Shown here one piece after another: positions 23,335 through 35,319 of a stretch of DNA of 64,000 nt. The notes under the pieces are model-generated. The model saw only the letters and a list, made by a program, of their open reading frames with translations. It was not told the DNA's origin and searched no databases. Position numbers and translations under genes: made by a program. Within the stretch, counting starts at the first letter, position 1; each line of letters starts with the position of its first letter. The DNA is from Siphonodentalium dalli (lineage: Eukaryota > Mollusca > Scaphopoda > Gadilida > Siphonodentaliidae), in contig CP136068.1 of NCBI GenBank assembly GCA_032622095.1, forward strand, positions 15,295,729-15,359,728, in the 5' to 3' direction.

Positions 23335-24530
23335 CTTTGCGATAAATCGCGAACTTCCATACAATAAATATATACGATTTAGTGCAAAGGTTTTCGATTT
23401 ATAATAGAGGTTTGCAATTAATCAAATCAATTTGCAATTAATACAGGGCTTTAACCGTATAAACATAAATCAGATATCTCCAACATGTCTGGGTGAACTT
23501 CAATCGCTCTATAATAGCACGGTCAGGCTAAAATAGACCAATCGGTCATTCACTGACAGAATGCATGTGTGATGAGGGGAGAAAATCTTTGCGATAAATC
23601 ACAAAACGACTTTGTGACAAATCACAAACACCTTTGCGACAACTCGCAGACCTTTGCGACAACTCGCAGACCTTTGCGATAACTCGCGAACGTTTGCGAT
23701 AAATCTCAAGCATCTTTACGATAACTCTCAAGCTACTTGGTGATTATAATTTACGATTTATCGTAAACATGTTTGAGATTTATCACACAGGTTTGTGATT
23801 TATTGCAGATATAGTGTTATGTGTTGGCACTAATGGGCTTGAACCGAATAAACATAATAAATCAGATATCCTAAACAGGTCTGGATGAACCACACATCGA
23901 TCTATAATAGCACGGTCGGGCTAAAATAGGGCCAACATGCAATGGGAGCAAACCAATACTCTAAAAAAAAAAATTCTGATCTCTTTTGGAGATTATTTAC
24001 TGAGAATATTCAAAATTGAAACATCTTTACGATAACTCTCAATTAACGGCCTGGTGATTATACTTTGCGATTTATCACAGTAGCCGGATCAGGTTAAAAT
24101 AGACACATCGTTTTTTCACAGCCTGCATGTATCTGGATAAGTGGAGTCACTCTAAACGGTTCTATTATTATCGATGAACTAATACTTCAAAAACAAAACA
24201 AAACAAAATTAATTCCGATTTTTTTTATCAAGACACCATATAATTATTTACTGAGAACATTCATAGTTAAAACAACTTTGCGACAAATCGAAACATATTT
24301 CTGATAAATCGCCAACTACCGTACTGGCGATTTATCACAAAGGTTTGCGATTAATCGCAATGATTGAATTATATTGTTATATGTGGGCACTAATGGGATT
24401 GCACCATATAACCATTATCAATCAGATATCTTAATCAGGTCCGGGTGAACCACTTACCGATCTATAATAGACTAATATAAACCGATCGGTCTTTCACAGC
24501 CAGCATGCATATGTGATAAGGGGAGTCACT
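23335..24530. repeat. Three diverged ~400-550-bp units rich in TTTGCGATAAATCGCAAA palindromes
   Basis: The segment CAGATATC... with GGTGAAC and CTATAATAGCACGGTC recurs near 23470, 23860 and 24430, marking three units. Between them lie many half-palindromes TTGCGA(T/C)AA(A/C)TCGC and TGCGATTAATCGCA. Five near 23585-23720 are spaced by about 20-23 bp. The units end near a sequence with AATTCTGAT(T/C)TCTTTTG. No coding sequence. Confidence 0.8.
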
Positions 24531-25342
24531 CTGAACTGTTTTATTGTTATCTCTCAACCAATACGTACACACAATTAATTCTGATTTCTTTTGCAAGACA
24601 CCAAATGATTATGTACTGAGAATATTTAAAAAAAGCATACATGTAAACAGATATTCAAAAAAACAGATTCAAATTGCCAGGAAGACCGATCGGTCTATTT
24701 TAGCCCGATCAGGATATTGTAGTTAATATGTGGTTCGCTTAGACCTTTCTTTATACCATAATAAATATCTCGTAAAAAGTATGTAATTGTTGTAGTTCCT
24801 ACGCTGCATTATGTGAACAAAGCCTAATTCTGTTCGAGAACATGTTGTAAAGTATGTAAATAGCGTGCGATAAGCAAAATACTCAACAATGGGGAGACCA
24901 CACTAATGAACTTTGGTTAATTAAAACTGGCACCATGTTGTTTGCAAAATACTGTTCTAGTGCTCACTAGTCCTCGCCACAACATTTTGGTATTGAATGG
25001 GTCACCGGAATCACTCTCCTAAAAAATCGCAACGGTGTTAAGTGTTTTGCTTATCGTACACTTCTGATGTGCTCTATCGGTATATGAACAAACAAACAAA
25101 CATCACACAAAGAGAGTTTAATGTATTTAATATATCATCCAGTTAGGTACAGTCATAGTGAATAAATTATTCTCCATTCGCAGCTATGCGTCAACGGGTC
25201 AATGTCATTTCCTGATCACCAGAGCATATAATGTAGAGTTTCGCGAATATGGTTTCCAATTATGGAAGAGGTTATTTCCTAGCAAAGCGGAAATGTCCAA
25301 ATGATTCACAATGATAGCCATATATATTTTGATAAAAACATG

Positions 25343-26709
25343 ATCACCCCCGTGTACGTGGTATCGCCAAAACCGAGGGTATCGCCAAAACCGAGAATAT
25401 GGGAAAGTCATTTTCACGTATATGATATGGGGATATGTTTGTTTCTCATCGTAGTACAGACATCGAGCATCGTATGTGTATGTCCACACGAAGCAGGAGT
25501 ATTTATCCACTAGTTGTCATTTAGTTTTCCCAGATCAGACCATTAATTTATTTTTGGCGAATTTTTTCATTGGTGGTTTTGCTTTTGCTCACTCAAATGT
25601 TCGAGAACATCCATTCACTAGTATAGTTCCTGGACTTCCACGCTTCCAAAACAAATGCCGGTATATAGTTGAATCTGTCAATGAAGCATAGGATTTGACA
25701 GAATTTCAAAAATCCGTGTCGTTCTCAATATCCGCGCGATATGAAGGGACCACTGTCGGTCCAGAAAGATGCGAACGGCACAGATGAAGATGCGACCAAA
25801 CGCCGAGTTTCTGTGCAGTAAATATGCGTATTACTTAAGGAGTTCTGATGAGTTTTCGAGTGTTTTTATATGTATCTGAGACTGATCAATTGGACTGCGA
25901 ATGTCATCTGAAATATGAATCCATAACATATTCGAAATATTGTGTGCATATATATTATGAATGTGTTTCAATTGAAATTAATTGAACATCCATCTCATCA
26001 TTCAGATTTGCGATCTCAAGAACGTGAATGAAGGATAACGCGATGCCTTGATCACACGCACGTGAATGCTGCCGTTCGAATGCATGCAGCTAATCTGTTA
26101 TTCGTTTAGTATTAACATGCTTGAGTTTGTATATACATGTAGACCACACATGCCGGACGACACGCTACGGCGTATCAACGATTTGTTATAATCATGTTTA
26201 TTTTACAGACTTTATGACTCGTTCCCACTCGAGTAGACCGTTACGAGACAATGAAACCGAATCATCTTATGGATTATACATACATCGTATTGCTCCAAAT
26301 TATGCAATTCTGGCTTTTTAAGAGTCATCAGATAATATTGTAACGATTCTATGTTAACCTTAAACATCCGTACATATATCATCACATATACCGGCATTTC
26401 TTTTGGAAGCGTGGAAGTCCAGGAACTATACTAGTGAATGGTTGTTCTCGAAAATTTGAATGAGCAAAAGCAAAAACACCATTGAAAAAATTCGTCAAAA
26501 AAAAATTAATGGTCTGATCTGGGAAAACTGATTGACAACTGGTGGATAAATACTCATGCTTCGTGTGGACACACACATACGATGCTCGATGTCTGTATTA
26601 CGGTGAGAAACAAATATTTCCCCATATCATATACGTGAAAATGACTTTCCCATATTCTCGGTTTTGGCGATACCCTCGGTTTTGGCGATACCACGTACAC
26701 GGGGGTGAT
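25343..26709. mobile_element. 1.37-kb inverted-repeat (fold-back) element
   Basis: The arms, 25343-25667 and 26384-26709, are close reverse complements of about 325 bp. The left arm opens ATCACCCCCGTGTACGTGG, and the right arm closes CCACGTACACGGGGGTGAT. Each arm contains a doubled CGGTTTTGGCGATACC motif. The 716-bp centre has no recognisable transposase. High arm identity with a non-coding centre suggests a non-autonomous DNA transposon or fold-back element. The paired frames of about 70-100 codons in the arms are mirror readings, not genes. Confidence 0.85.
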
Positions 26710-27419
26710 GATGCATATGGGCATTGGAATGGTATACATGTACATGTATGTATACATATAAGCTCTAATTGACCCCCCCCTAACGGCGTTGACTACCGAT
26801 ATTACCGAGTTGTTGATGCTATTAGCCATGACCAATCCTACCATGGCCGACCGTCGTACCTTTTTAAAGTCAACATTATAACCACCACAGAGTATATATT
26901 ATGGCATGGCTTGACGTTGTATTGATGATGCAGCTGCGAATGTCGGTCAGTGACCAACTGCGAATGTTGACTGAACCGTAAACAAATTATTAATTGAAAT
27001 ATTGTTTTGTGCATAGTTAACACGGTGCACGGCGCTCACGAAAAGCTGGACTGGGTGTAAGGTGGGCATGTGAAAAATTAATGCCGAGTACAGTAGTCGC
27101 ACAATATTATTAATAGTACTGTAGAAAGATTACCTGCGGTTGCCACATGTCAACCACTTGACCGTGGTTGAACGGCGGTATGGTATAACCGCTGTCATTA
27201 ACGCCCTACTAGTACAACTTTGTTAAAGGGGACGATTAATTATAGCATAGCTGTAGTACGTTACTAAAAGTTTGTGATGGATTCAGTGATAATGTGTGTC
27301 CCAGAATTGGATCCGTATCTCCGAGATTATCCGTCATTACATAAATATATCACAACAATATCACAGCGTCACCCGCCGTTTCGATCAAAAGAGTACCTGG
27401 GAGCAGGGATGTGGCTAGA

Positions 27420-27660
27420 GGGTCTCCGCTAGGGGGGGGGGGGGGTCCACCTTGGGAAATTCCAACTGCACCCCCCTTGAGTCGGAATCACACCAACACA
27501 ACATTTTGCATAATTCCATTTGCACCCCCCCCCCCTCTGAGTCGGAATCACACCAATACAACTTTTTGCATAATTCCATTTGCACCCCCCCCCCCCCTTG
27601 AGTCGGAATCGGACCAACACAACTTTTTGCATAATTCCAGCACCCCCCTTGTACCTCATG
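27420..27660. repeat. C-rich ~62-bp tandem repeat, three to four copies
   Basis: The unit is a CACCCCCCC tract, then CTTGAGTCGGAATC, then CACCAACACAAC and TTTTTGCATAATTCCA. Homopolymer C lengths vary between units. Copies are near identical otherwise. A related G-rich reverse sequence is at 17815-17860. Confidence 0.92.
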
Positions 27661-27819
27661 CTCAGGCCTAATTTCCTATATATTCATAAGCCATGCTTCT
27701 ATTTTCCCAGTATGAAAACATTAAGATATTTTAACCTGAAAATTGCCCCCCCCCCCAAAAAAAACCAACTAGTGATCTAATTCCAGACAAATGCACACAG
27801 CTACCGACAACAGACCAGG

Positions 27820-28390
27820 AAACACCGGGCCGACCATGGTTGTTCGGCCCGGTTTGAGAAAATTTTGAAAACTATACAAGAAAATCGCAAAACCTAGCAT
27901 CTAGACTGGCCTCAACTGAAGCTTTCCTAGTGTTGGAAATTTCAAACCTCATGCTCCCCCTCAGGTTGGAAAATTCTTCAACTGATGACCATTTATGTCT
28001 ACAAGTTTGACCAAATGTAGTAAAATATTGTTTTGCTAAACTAATTAGCAGTTTGTATTGGCCATGTGGATGGGGCAATGACACACCGGGCCGACCATGG
28101 TTCGGCCCGGTGTGCGAAAATTTTGAATTCTGAACAAGAAAATCGCAAAATCCTAACATCTAGACTAGCCTCAAGCCTTCCTACTGTTGGAAATTTCAAA
28201 CCCTACACCCCCACTTAGGTTGGAAAATTTCCAACTGATGACAATTCCAATGACAATGTTGACCAATTGTATGACAATATTGTTTTCTTAAATTAACTAG
28301 AAGTTTTTGACTGGCCACGGGGGAGGGACCAGGACACAAAATTTCCAACTGATGACCATTTCTGTCAAAAATTTTGACCAAAAATAGGAA
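27820..28390. repeat. ~260-bp tandem repeat, two and a half copies
   Basis: CACCGGGCCGACCATGG recurs at 27824 and 28084 followed by TTCGGCCCGG, a GC-rich palindrome (GGGCCGAACCATGGTCGGCC type). CATCTAGACT(G/A)GCCTCAA, TTGGAAATTTCAAACC and TTCCAACTGATGAC follow in the same order in both. A partial third copy starts at about 28330. Confidence 0.9.
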
Positions 28391-28424
28391 CATATGCAAA
28401 TATTGGTCGAAAAACAATAAATTC

Positions 28425-29390
28425 CATTATTGATATAGTATCCATATCTCTACTAGATGCAGTGTGTGTTGTGTGTGTGTGTGTGTGTGAGGGGGTCGTA
28501 ATAAAAGGCAGATACGCAGTTTTTGTAATGCATATGGGCATTGGTGCCCATGAATCCCGATCGGCCACTCAGTTGATCAAGCGCATAGCGCATTATTCGA
28601 CGAGATAAAAAGCTGTGTTGGGGTCTGGTGAGAATGTCAAACAAGGATGTGGTAATACCGTGTCTATGACTGTGCATGGTAATACCATTTGGTGAATCAG
28701 TCGGTCAGGTACATAGCGCATTATTGATATATTACCCATATTTCTACGAGAAATATGCAGTGTGTGTGTGTTGGGGGGATGTCTGAATAAAAGGCGGATA
28801 CATAGTTTTTGTTACGGCGTGTCTTTATTGTATAGCGCATTATTGATATATATATTTCGACGAGATAAAAAGCTGTGTTGGGGTCTGGGGAGAATGTCAA
28901 ACAAGGATGTGGTAATATCGTGTCTATGATGGTGCATGGGAGTACCATTTGGTGAATCGGTATGTCAGGTGCATAGCGCATTATTGATATATTACCCATA
29001 ATTCTACGATAAATATGCTGTGAGTGTCTGTGTGTTGGGAGGGATGGTCTGATGGTACTCAGGAGTTCCGGTCGATCACTCAGTCGGTCAGGTGCATAGC
29101 GTATTATTGATATCTATATTTCGACGAGATATATAGCTGTGTCGGGGTCTGGGGAGAACGCGGTCGGTAATATCGTGTCTACAACGATGCCTAGTAGTCC
29201 CATCTGGTGAATCAGTCGGTCGGGTGCATATCGCATTATTTATATTGTGTTTACATTTCGTCGATAACTATAGCAGTATTGGGGACTAGGGGAAATGCGG
29301 AACACGAAGTTGTAATGGCGTGACTACATGGTGGCTTGGAGTCTCAGTCGGTGACTCAGTGGATCAGTTGCATATCACATTATTGATATC
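28425..29390. repeat. Dimeric ~260-bp tandem repeat
   Basis: Half-units alternate. One carries GCGCATTATTGATATATTACCC and TTCTACGA, the other CATTATTGATAT...TTCGACGAGATA followed by AGCTGTGTTGGGGTCTGG. Same-type starts at 28716 and 28976, and at 28838 and 29098, are both 260 bp apart. A (TG)n run lies at 28460-28490. Later copies are more diverged. Confidence 0.88.
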
Positions 29391-29979
29391 TGTGAGGTAA
29401 TGAACACATATATATAGTAGGTACAAGTCTTTATTATTTTGTGAATAAGATATGCAGTGTGTACAAATATCATGATCAAGAGTCGCCGCGAAGTGAGGTC
29501 CCCGAATGGGTGATGCCTGGTGTGGGTGATGCCTGGAGATAACCTCGAGATGAGATGAGTCTAGTGAAAGCATGAGGTGATGGGATGTGGTTGTCTCTTA
29601 TATACTATTTGGGACGCATATTAGATGAGGCGTTTGGCAATACACATCGGGATTGGTTCCTTCGTTATGGTCATTTCCCTTGACCATATTTGGGAGCCAT
29701 CTTCATTGTGTGTATATCTTCGCTGAGAGTAAGACGTGTGAGGTTTCGAGAACCGAACACGAATATCGGAGTTTGGGGTTTTATATATTGGGACATTCGT
29801 ATAGTTTGAATCAAGTTGTGAGATTATAATGGGTAGTTATCTCACATATGTCCCCCCACCCGTGTAAGATTTTTAGCGCAGCGGAAAATCTTATGTAACA
29901 TCAAAATTATGGACCTAACTGGGGTAATTGTGATTATGTAATGTGGATGAGGCTGAAATGAAGTATAATAACATTGATT

Positions 29980-30075
29980 GTGGTGAAGTTATGATTAATA
30001 CATGTGGAACAAAGTTGTCTTAAAATGATGATACGCAATATTAAGTTGTCTTAAAATGATGATACGCAATATTAT
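29980..30075. repeat. Perfect short tandem duplication
   Basis: AAGTTGTCTTAAAATGATGA followed by TACGCAATATT occurs twice in immediate succession at about 30012-30074 with no mismatch. A recent slippage or duplication event. Confidence 0.9.
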
Positions 30076-30344
30076 GAGATTATGAAATAAATGGTGGGAA
30101 AAGCATATATGGGTTGGTATATAAAATGATACAAATTGTACATATATACATGTATATCATAAAAAGGCCTAACACCAGTCAAAAGCTGCAAATAAATTGC
30201 CTGATTTGGAACGAACAAATGCGTAGATATGTGATTTTCTGTTTTCAGAGAGTGGGGAAATGACACTATATCAGCCATATGTGATCGTAAATAAAACAAA
30301 AAATTGAAAGGTATAAAATCTACTTACGCGACTGATCGTATGTA

Positions 30345-30545
30345 TACTTTTCGGCGCGGTGATTGTAATCTTAACGTGTTGCGTTGATCCTTGACGCAAC
30401 GCATTTAACGTAAACGCGGTCTGTGTTAAACTTAAACGCGGTCGGTTGATTTTCAACGCGGTCGTAAGGTACCAACAACGCGTTATCAACGACCGCGTTG
30501 CGTTGACGGTACAACCGCGTTAACTCCTGAGGACCGCGTTAAAAG
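30345..30545. repeat. CGCGTT/AACGCG-rich cluster
   Basis: In about 200 bp the words AACGCGGT, ACCGCGTT, GCGTTG and CAACGC recur about a dozen times on both strands. Included are AACAACGCGTTATCAACGAC and GACCGCGTTGCGTTGACGG. CpG is otherwise scarce nearby, so this is a strong local contrast. No period is fixed. It may be the decayed core of an inverted-repeat element, as several half-sites pair. Confidence 0.75.
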
Positions 30546-30789
30546 GGACACTTATTTTGAGAACGTCTGTACATGTCTGTGCATGTGGTGTCAAAGTTAC
30601 AGTTGATAAATTGGTTGAATTCATTGGGAGCAACATCAAGATTGACAAGAAGAAGAACGTATCTATGAATAACTTAATTTTTGTTTCTATTAGATCACCT
30701 ATTTTGGCAACAGGAAACACTTTTTGCCCATTGAAACTACTCGAGTTTCCGATATAGCATTTCGATTTGATGTATTTCAAATCGTTTGG

Positions 30790-31065
30790 AATTTTCGGGA
30801 TGTTCACTACTTTGAGGACATTAAATCGAGTGTTCTATCGTTTTGTTCCGATTTTCCATTCTAGAGTTATTCATCTTTGTTTATCTGGAAATGTTGGCTT
30901 TTTGGTCTGTCTGGTGTCTGCTCATGTCATAACTTCAACAGTTGCACCGGGATCTCAATGAAATTTGGTATGGATGTTCACTACTATGAGGACATTTAAT
31001 GGCACAGTCAACTGTTTTGCTTTGGTTCTATAGTTATTCATCTTTGTTTATATGAAAATACTTAT
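30790..31065. repeat. ~174-bp tandem duplication
   Basis: GGATGTTCACTACT(T/A)TGAGG begins at about 30798 and 30972, followed in both by a TCAACTGTTTTGC-like stretch, AGTTATTCATCTTTGTTTAT and a GTC(T/C)(G/A)TCTG ending. Two copies, moderately diverged. Confidence 0.85.
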
Positions 31066-31474
31066 TTTTGGGTCCATCTGTCTGAGTATAGTAGTCATAA
31101 GTTATAGATATGCCCACACTAGGCGGTATGCCACACGGGGGTATGCACCGGACGACAGTCCATCTCTGGTTTGTAATGGCCTAACTTTAAAAGATTATGC
31201 AATATATTAATTTAAAAATAATATAATAATACTTGTATTGTTAATAAACATCTCAAAATTAGAAGGTCTCTTCTCAATAGGGCCCAGCGAAACTTCGAGT
31301 ATTCTATATCGTAGTGAAGCTTCCGATTCTTATGGATTCAAAATTGCGAATCGTGGTGTCAGACTCAGACTGATAACCAAACAAATGACCAATGGGCTCA
31401 CTTCAGTAAAATACACTATCAGTAGAAGATATGTGAGGCCAAAATAAAATAAAAAGCATCCATGTTTCCGGTTT

Positions 31475-31760
31475 GTCCCATATAAAAATTTACCCGGGTA
31501 AAACTGGGGGTTTATCCGGCTTAATCCATGGTAAACCCCGGTTCACCAGGGTAAAATAATATTCTACCCAGGTAAACCCCAATTAAAAAGTCATTATACC
31601 GGGGTTAATCCAGGTATATAAAACCAATATCGAGATTTACCCGGGTGTCTTATCCATTTGGTAGGGATTTACCCAGGTGTTTCTCCATCTCATGGTATAC
31701 CCAGGTGTTTATCCATCTCATGATATACCGGGTGTTTTACTGTCCATTATGGGAAAAAAG
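31475..31760. repeat. ACCCGGGTAAA / ACCCAGGTGTTT short repeat field
   Basis: Repeated words TTTACCCGGGTAAA (a palindrome), TACCCAGGTAAACCCC, TACCCAGGTGTTT(A/C)TCCATCTCATG and ACCCGGGTGTCTTATCCA. They resemble the unit of the inverted minisatellite at 45280-45870 (ACCCAGGTGTACCTTGG), so the two loci may belong to one family. Confidence 0.7.
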
Positions 31761-31979
31761 TTACCAACAGGAGCGAACTTGAATATGTATTTTCGATCAA
31801 GCCTTGGTGCTCAAACCTTAAATTACAACAACATATTTCACATGTATAGTTTGGATTACTATTACATTAAGTAATTAATTAATACCAGGTGTGGATCCAA
31901 CGTTTTTCTTACGAGTCACTTAGCCAGTTTGATGCAAATTGAAGTGAGAACATGTTGTCATATGTATACAAATGTGTAT

Positions 31980-33560
31980 ATTTTTTGTGAAGTTACAATA
32001 CCAAATTTTAGGGCAAAATTGCTCCTTCCAAAATGGCCGCCAAAATGGAAGCTGGAAGTGGAAAATTTTATGTTTTCTCCCACCGATATCTTCTAGATAA
32101 GTTAATTATGTATGTGACTGGTTCATAGTTGGGACTATTATTATTATTATTATTATTGTTTTTTTCATGTTAACTGATCATTGAAGTAATACAATATGAC
32201 ATTCTTGTGGTCCCAGCCCTTCCGGTCTCTCAAATATTAAATTGTTTACAGAACGTGGTATAAAATTTCACCAAAAATCACCATTGTGATTCTATTCATT
32301 GTTCAACAAGAAATGAACACAACTGTGCAACGTAACTGAGGCATACCATTACCTATAAATATTTTAACTCAATTTAATCAAAATTGTCACTTTTTCCCAA
32401 ACTGGCTGCAAAAATGGCAACAACAATTTGAAAAAAAGGCAAATATTGCCACATCATGCTATGTCATCGCTTACAAGTTGTGATTAGGGAATAAAATGGA
32501 CTATTATATCTTACATATATTAAATACTAACATTTGTATGCGGACAAATATGAAGTGAATATGTATACAGGGAGTTACTGTGTGATCATAAAAACAAGGA
32601 ATTGTTATATATGACCATGGTGTTACCATAGGCCTATAGAGTAATTCCCTCTATACCTATGCACCTCACGGTAGCAGGGTAATGTCGCCCTTGACCTTAA
32701 TAAATGGTATACTCGTAGGGCGCGCATCTATAATCTCAAATCGACTCCATTCTACCCGTATGTGCAATTTGACATATATATCAAGATGTTCCACCCATTT
32801 TGGTGTTCTATAAACCAACAGAAAAAGGCCCGTTAATTAATTAGTTGAATATAACGTGACTGCAAATTATGTGGTGAAGGTCGAGTATAGCTCTTGTGAC
32901 ATTACCCCTCTACCGCACCTCACCTGTGACCACATATTCACCTCCTGGTTGTTATTTTTGACGATTTCGATGTCAAGCTTGTGATAGAAAAATCAGATTT
33001 GTTCTTGTAATGTCAGTAGTTACACTAATAACAATTAAATAAGGTGCATCAGAATTGTTAGCATCATGTATATAAGACATAAGGTTATTCATCAGCCACA
33101 GCTCGTAAGCGATTAAATGGCATGCTAGGGAAAAATTCACCGTTTTCCATATATTGGCCGCCATTTTGAGACAAAATGACAAATTTCTTTCCGTGTTCTG
33201 TAAAATCGAATTTTTGAGGGCTCTGAATGGGCTGGGACCCAAATGAATGGCACGTTTCATTGCTCGATGATCATTAACTTGAACAATACAAAATAAAGTC
33301 CTTATTCTGAACCAATTCCATAGAGCAGAAACTAATCTACAAGATATTAGCGTAAAAACGTCAAAATTTCCGGCAGCCATTTTGGCGGCAATTTTTCCTT
33401 AAAATGTGGCAATACATCTTAGCTTCACACAAGTATATACATTTGTATACACAAGACAAGATGTTTTCACTATAATATGCATCGAATTGACTTAGGGACT
33501 CGACAGGAAAAAACGGCGGCCATATTGGACGCCATCTTGCCTGGTGTCTACACGGACACT
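31980..33560. repeat. Dispersed repeat with AAAATGGC(C/G)GCC motifs, partly inverted
   Basis: GTGGTCCCAGCCC...ACAGAACGTGGTATAAAATT at about 32210-32280 is direct, and the same family appears reverse-complemented at about 33190-33250 (TGTAAAATCGAATTTTTGAG then GGCTGGGACCC). The same family recurs at 57210-58290. No protein is credible; a 135-codon minus-strand frame at 33380-32973 lies wholly inside the repeat. Confidence 0.8.
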
Positions 33561-35039
33561 TTTCGCATTGACATTGCTTACAAGTTGAGTGACTTAAAAT
33601 GAGTCGGGAGCTATATTATATTAGACCCTAAATGAACAGAAAAATAATAGGGCATAGCATTACAGTTTGTAACCTTTAATCTTCAAGATTTCGTTTCGTT
33701 TCGTTCGGCAAACTAAATATATTCTTCCAACGTGAAAATAGCGCAAAAGAGTTAGCGTGTATTTTATGGTAATTTTGTCGCAAATTAACATGGATTGACA
33801 ACAGAAAATGATCGACCAGATACAAATCGGATATATTGTGAATTAAATACAAGATTCAACGATTTTATTCATATGGATGTTCGCATAATATCGAAAGAAA
33901 AGTCTTGTCAAAATTATTTATATTTCCAATTTGAGGACCAGGAAACGGACTGATTATGACAGTACCAGTACCGGTATTCAATGGCTATTATGGCACGAAT
34001 GAAAACCAGTGGGTCACTCATTACTGATATGCAACTGAGAATTTTGATCTACAGGCTTCAGATGAGTACTAGTACCTGTACTCTAGGACTACAACTGTAC
34101 TGTATAAATTAATAGTATTAATTAGCCAATCGACTTGGAAGTTGGAAACTTTAAAGCGATGATCCTTCGCATCACCACAACAAAGAAATAAGAGTGTCTG
34201 GAAGAGTATATGTATACTGTTTTAAAATGATATCGTCTTCATGCCAGAGACTTTTGGCTCCCAGCATCGAGGTTTGACATTACGCAAAATTGCTGTAGCG
34301 GTTGGAACAGAAGAAGAATATTGTGATATAAAATGTTATGTTGTACGGTACATGTATGTAAATTCAGTTCCACTGGTACTGTGCATTAACTGAGCGCATT
34401 TGGCAGTGATATGTCACTAACGTATCGGTAGGGCCCAACATCATGTGTGCTACTACATCTGTCAGGATCCTGCAGTGAAACCATATACAGATTCCCGGCA
34501 GTGGACAACATATGTCAACAATACAAAAAATATATATCAAGTTCTAGCCTTGAAGTAGTCATCAAAATTGCAAATTAAAACACATTGTCAATGAATATTA
34601 GTATTTATTACTGCATGCAGTTGACAATATTCTGAGACGTCACATTTACCCGAAAGCCAAGAGGTAGGCCTACATGTAGCAGTACTTACGAAATTGCATT
34701 AAGTTGGAACACATCAACCTATGATACTGAACAGTCAAAATAATGGGACAGATGAACGCTGGACTCAACATAAAAACTACTAGTACATGTACATGTATAT
34801 TCATACAGCATATGGAAAGTTCAAAGATTTTGACAGCACTTTGATTCCATAAGAGGATCCGCATGTACTGTACCACCTCTGGATGATGTATGCTGTGCAC
34901 ATTACAATGAAGTTTACAATGAAGTTAAAACTTCATGTTATAATAGTTTGACTGTTAGCGTGTACTTCACTACCATTCCAAATTGAAGATGGACCCAATT
35001 GTTCTTTTTACAAGTTATTTAGTAATTTACATTTATATC
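33561..35039. other. Non-coding, no gene seen
   Basis: AT-rich sequence with scattered TACATGTA palindromes (for example 34345-34355 and 34790-34800) and CAGTACCAGTACCGGTATTC near 33960. No open frame with domain character. Confidence 0.5.
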
Positions 35040-35319
35040 TAAAGGTACTCAATCTAATCAGATTGCGGATGAAGATGGATAACTCTAAAATCAAGTGGTA
35101 GTAACTGTAATAACCACTTGATTTTAGAGCAATTTGTCTGTTTGACCACATGTTTTCTGGCCGGGCCACATCTCGAGAAATTAACAAATTTAATAAATCT
35201 ATATCTGTTCACTCTGAGCTTTTATGAGGGGGTTCCTTGACTCGGAATCAAATATTTATACCCCCGAAGCCAAATAAATAGTAATATAGGAGCGTCTGAT
35301 CGGATTGAGTACCTTTAAA
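35040..35319. mobile_element. Fold-back element, TTTAAAGGTACTCAATC family, copy 1
   Basis: The terminal inverted repeats are AAAGGTACTCAATCTAATCA at the left and GATCGGATTGAGTACCTTTA at the right. Near the left end is a hairpin, CTCTAAAATCAAGTGGTAGT against ATAACCACTTGATTTTAGAG. The internal landmarks ACTCTGAGCTTT, GGTTCCTTGACTCG and AAATAAATAGTAATATAGG are shared with the copies at 40252 and 44638. It has no coding capacity, so it is a MITE-like non-autonomous element. Confidence 0.85.

Noticed and set aside
25205-26844. Paired frames of similar peptide on opposite strands
   Set aside because: They are mirror readings of the two arms of the inverted-repeat element.
28460-28490. TG-repeat as a possible telomere or CRISPR-like array
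   Set aside because: It is a plain (TG)n microsatellite inside a 260-bp tandem unit. None of the tandem arrays has the spacer pattern of CRISPR, and the genome is eukaryotic.
32973-33380. 135-codon minus-strand frame, the longest non-tandem frame in the middle of the window
   Set aside because: It lies within a dispersed AAAATGGCGGCC repeat that recurs in the window. No domain is visible.
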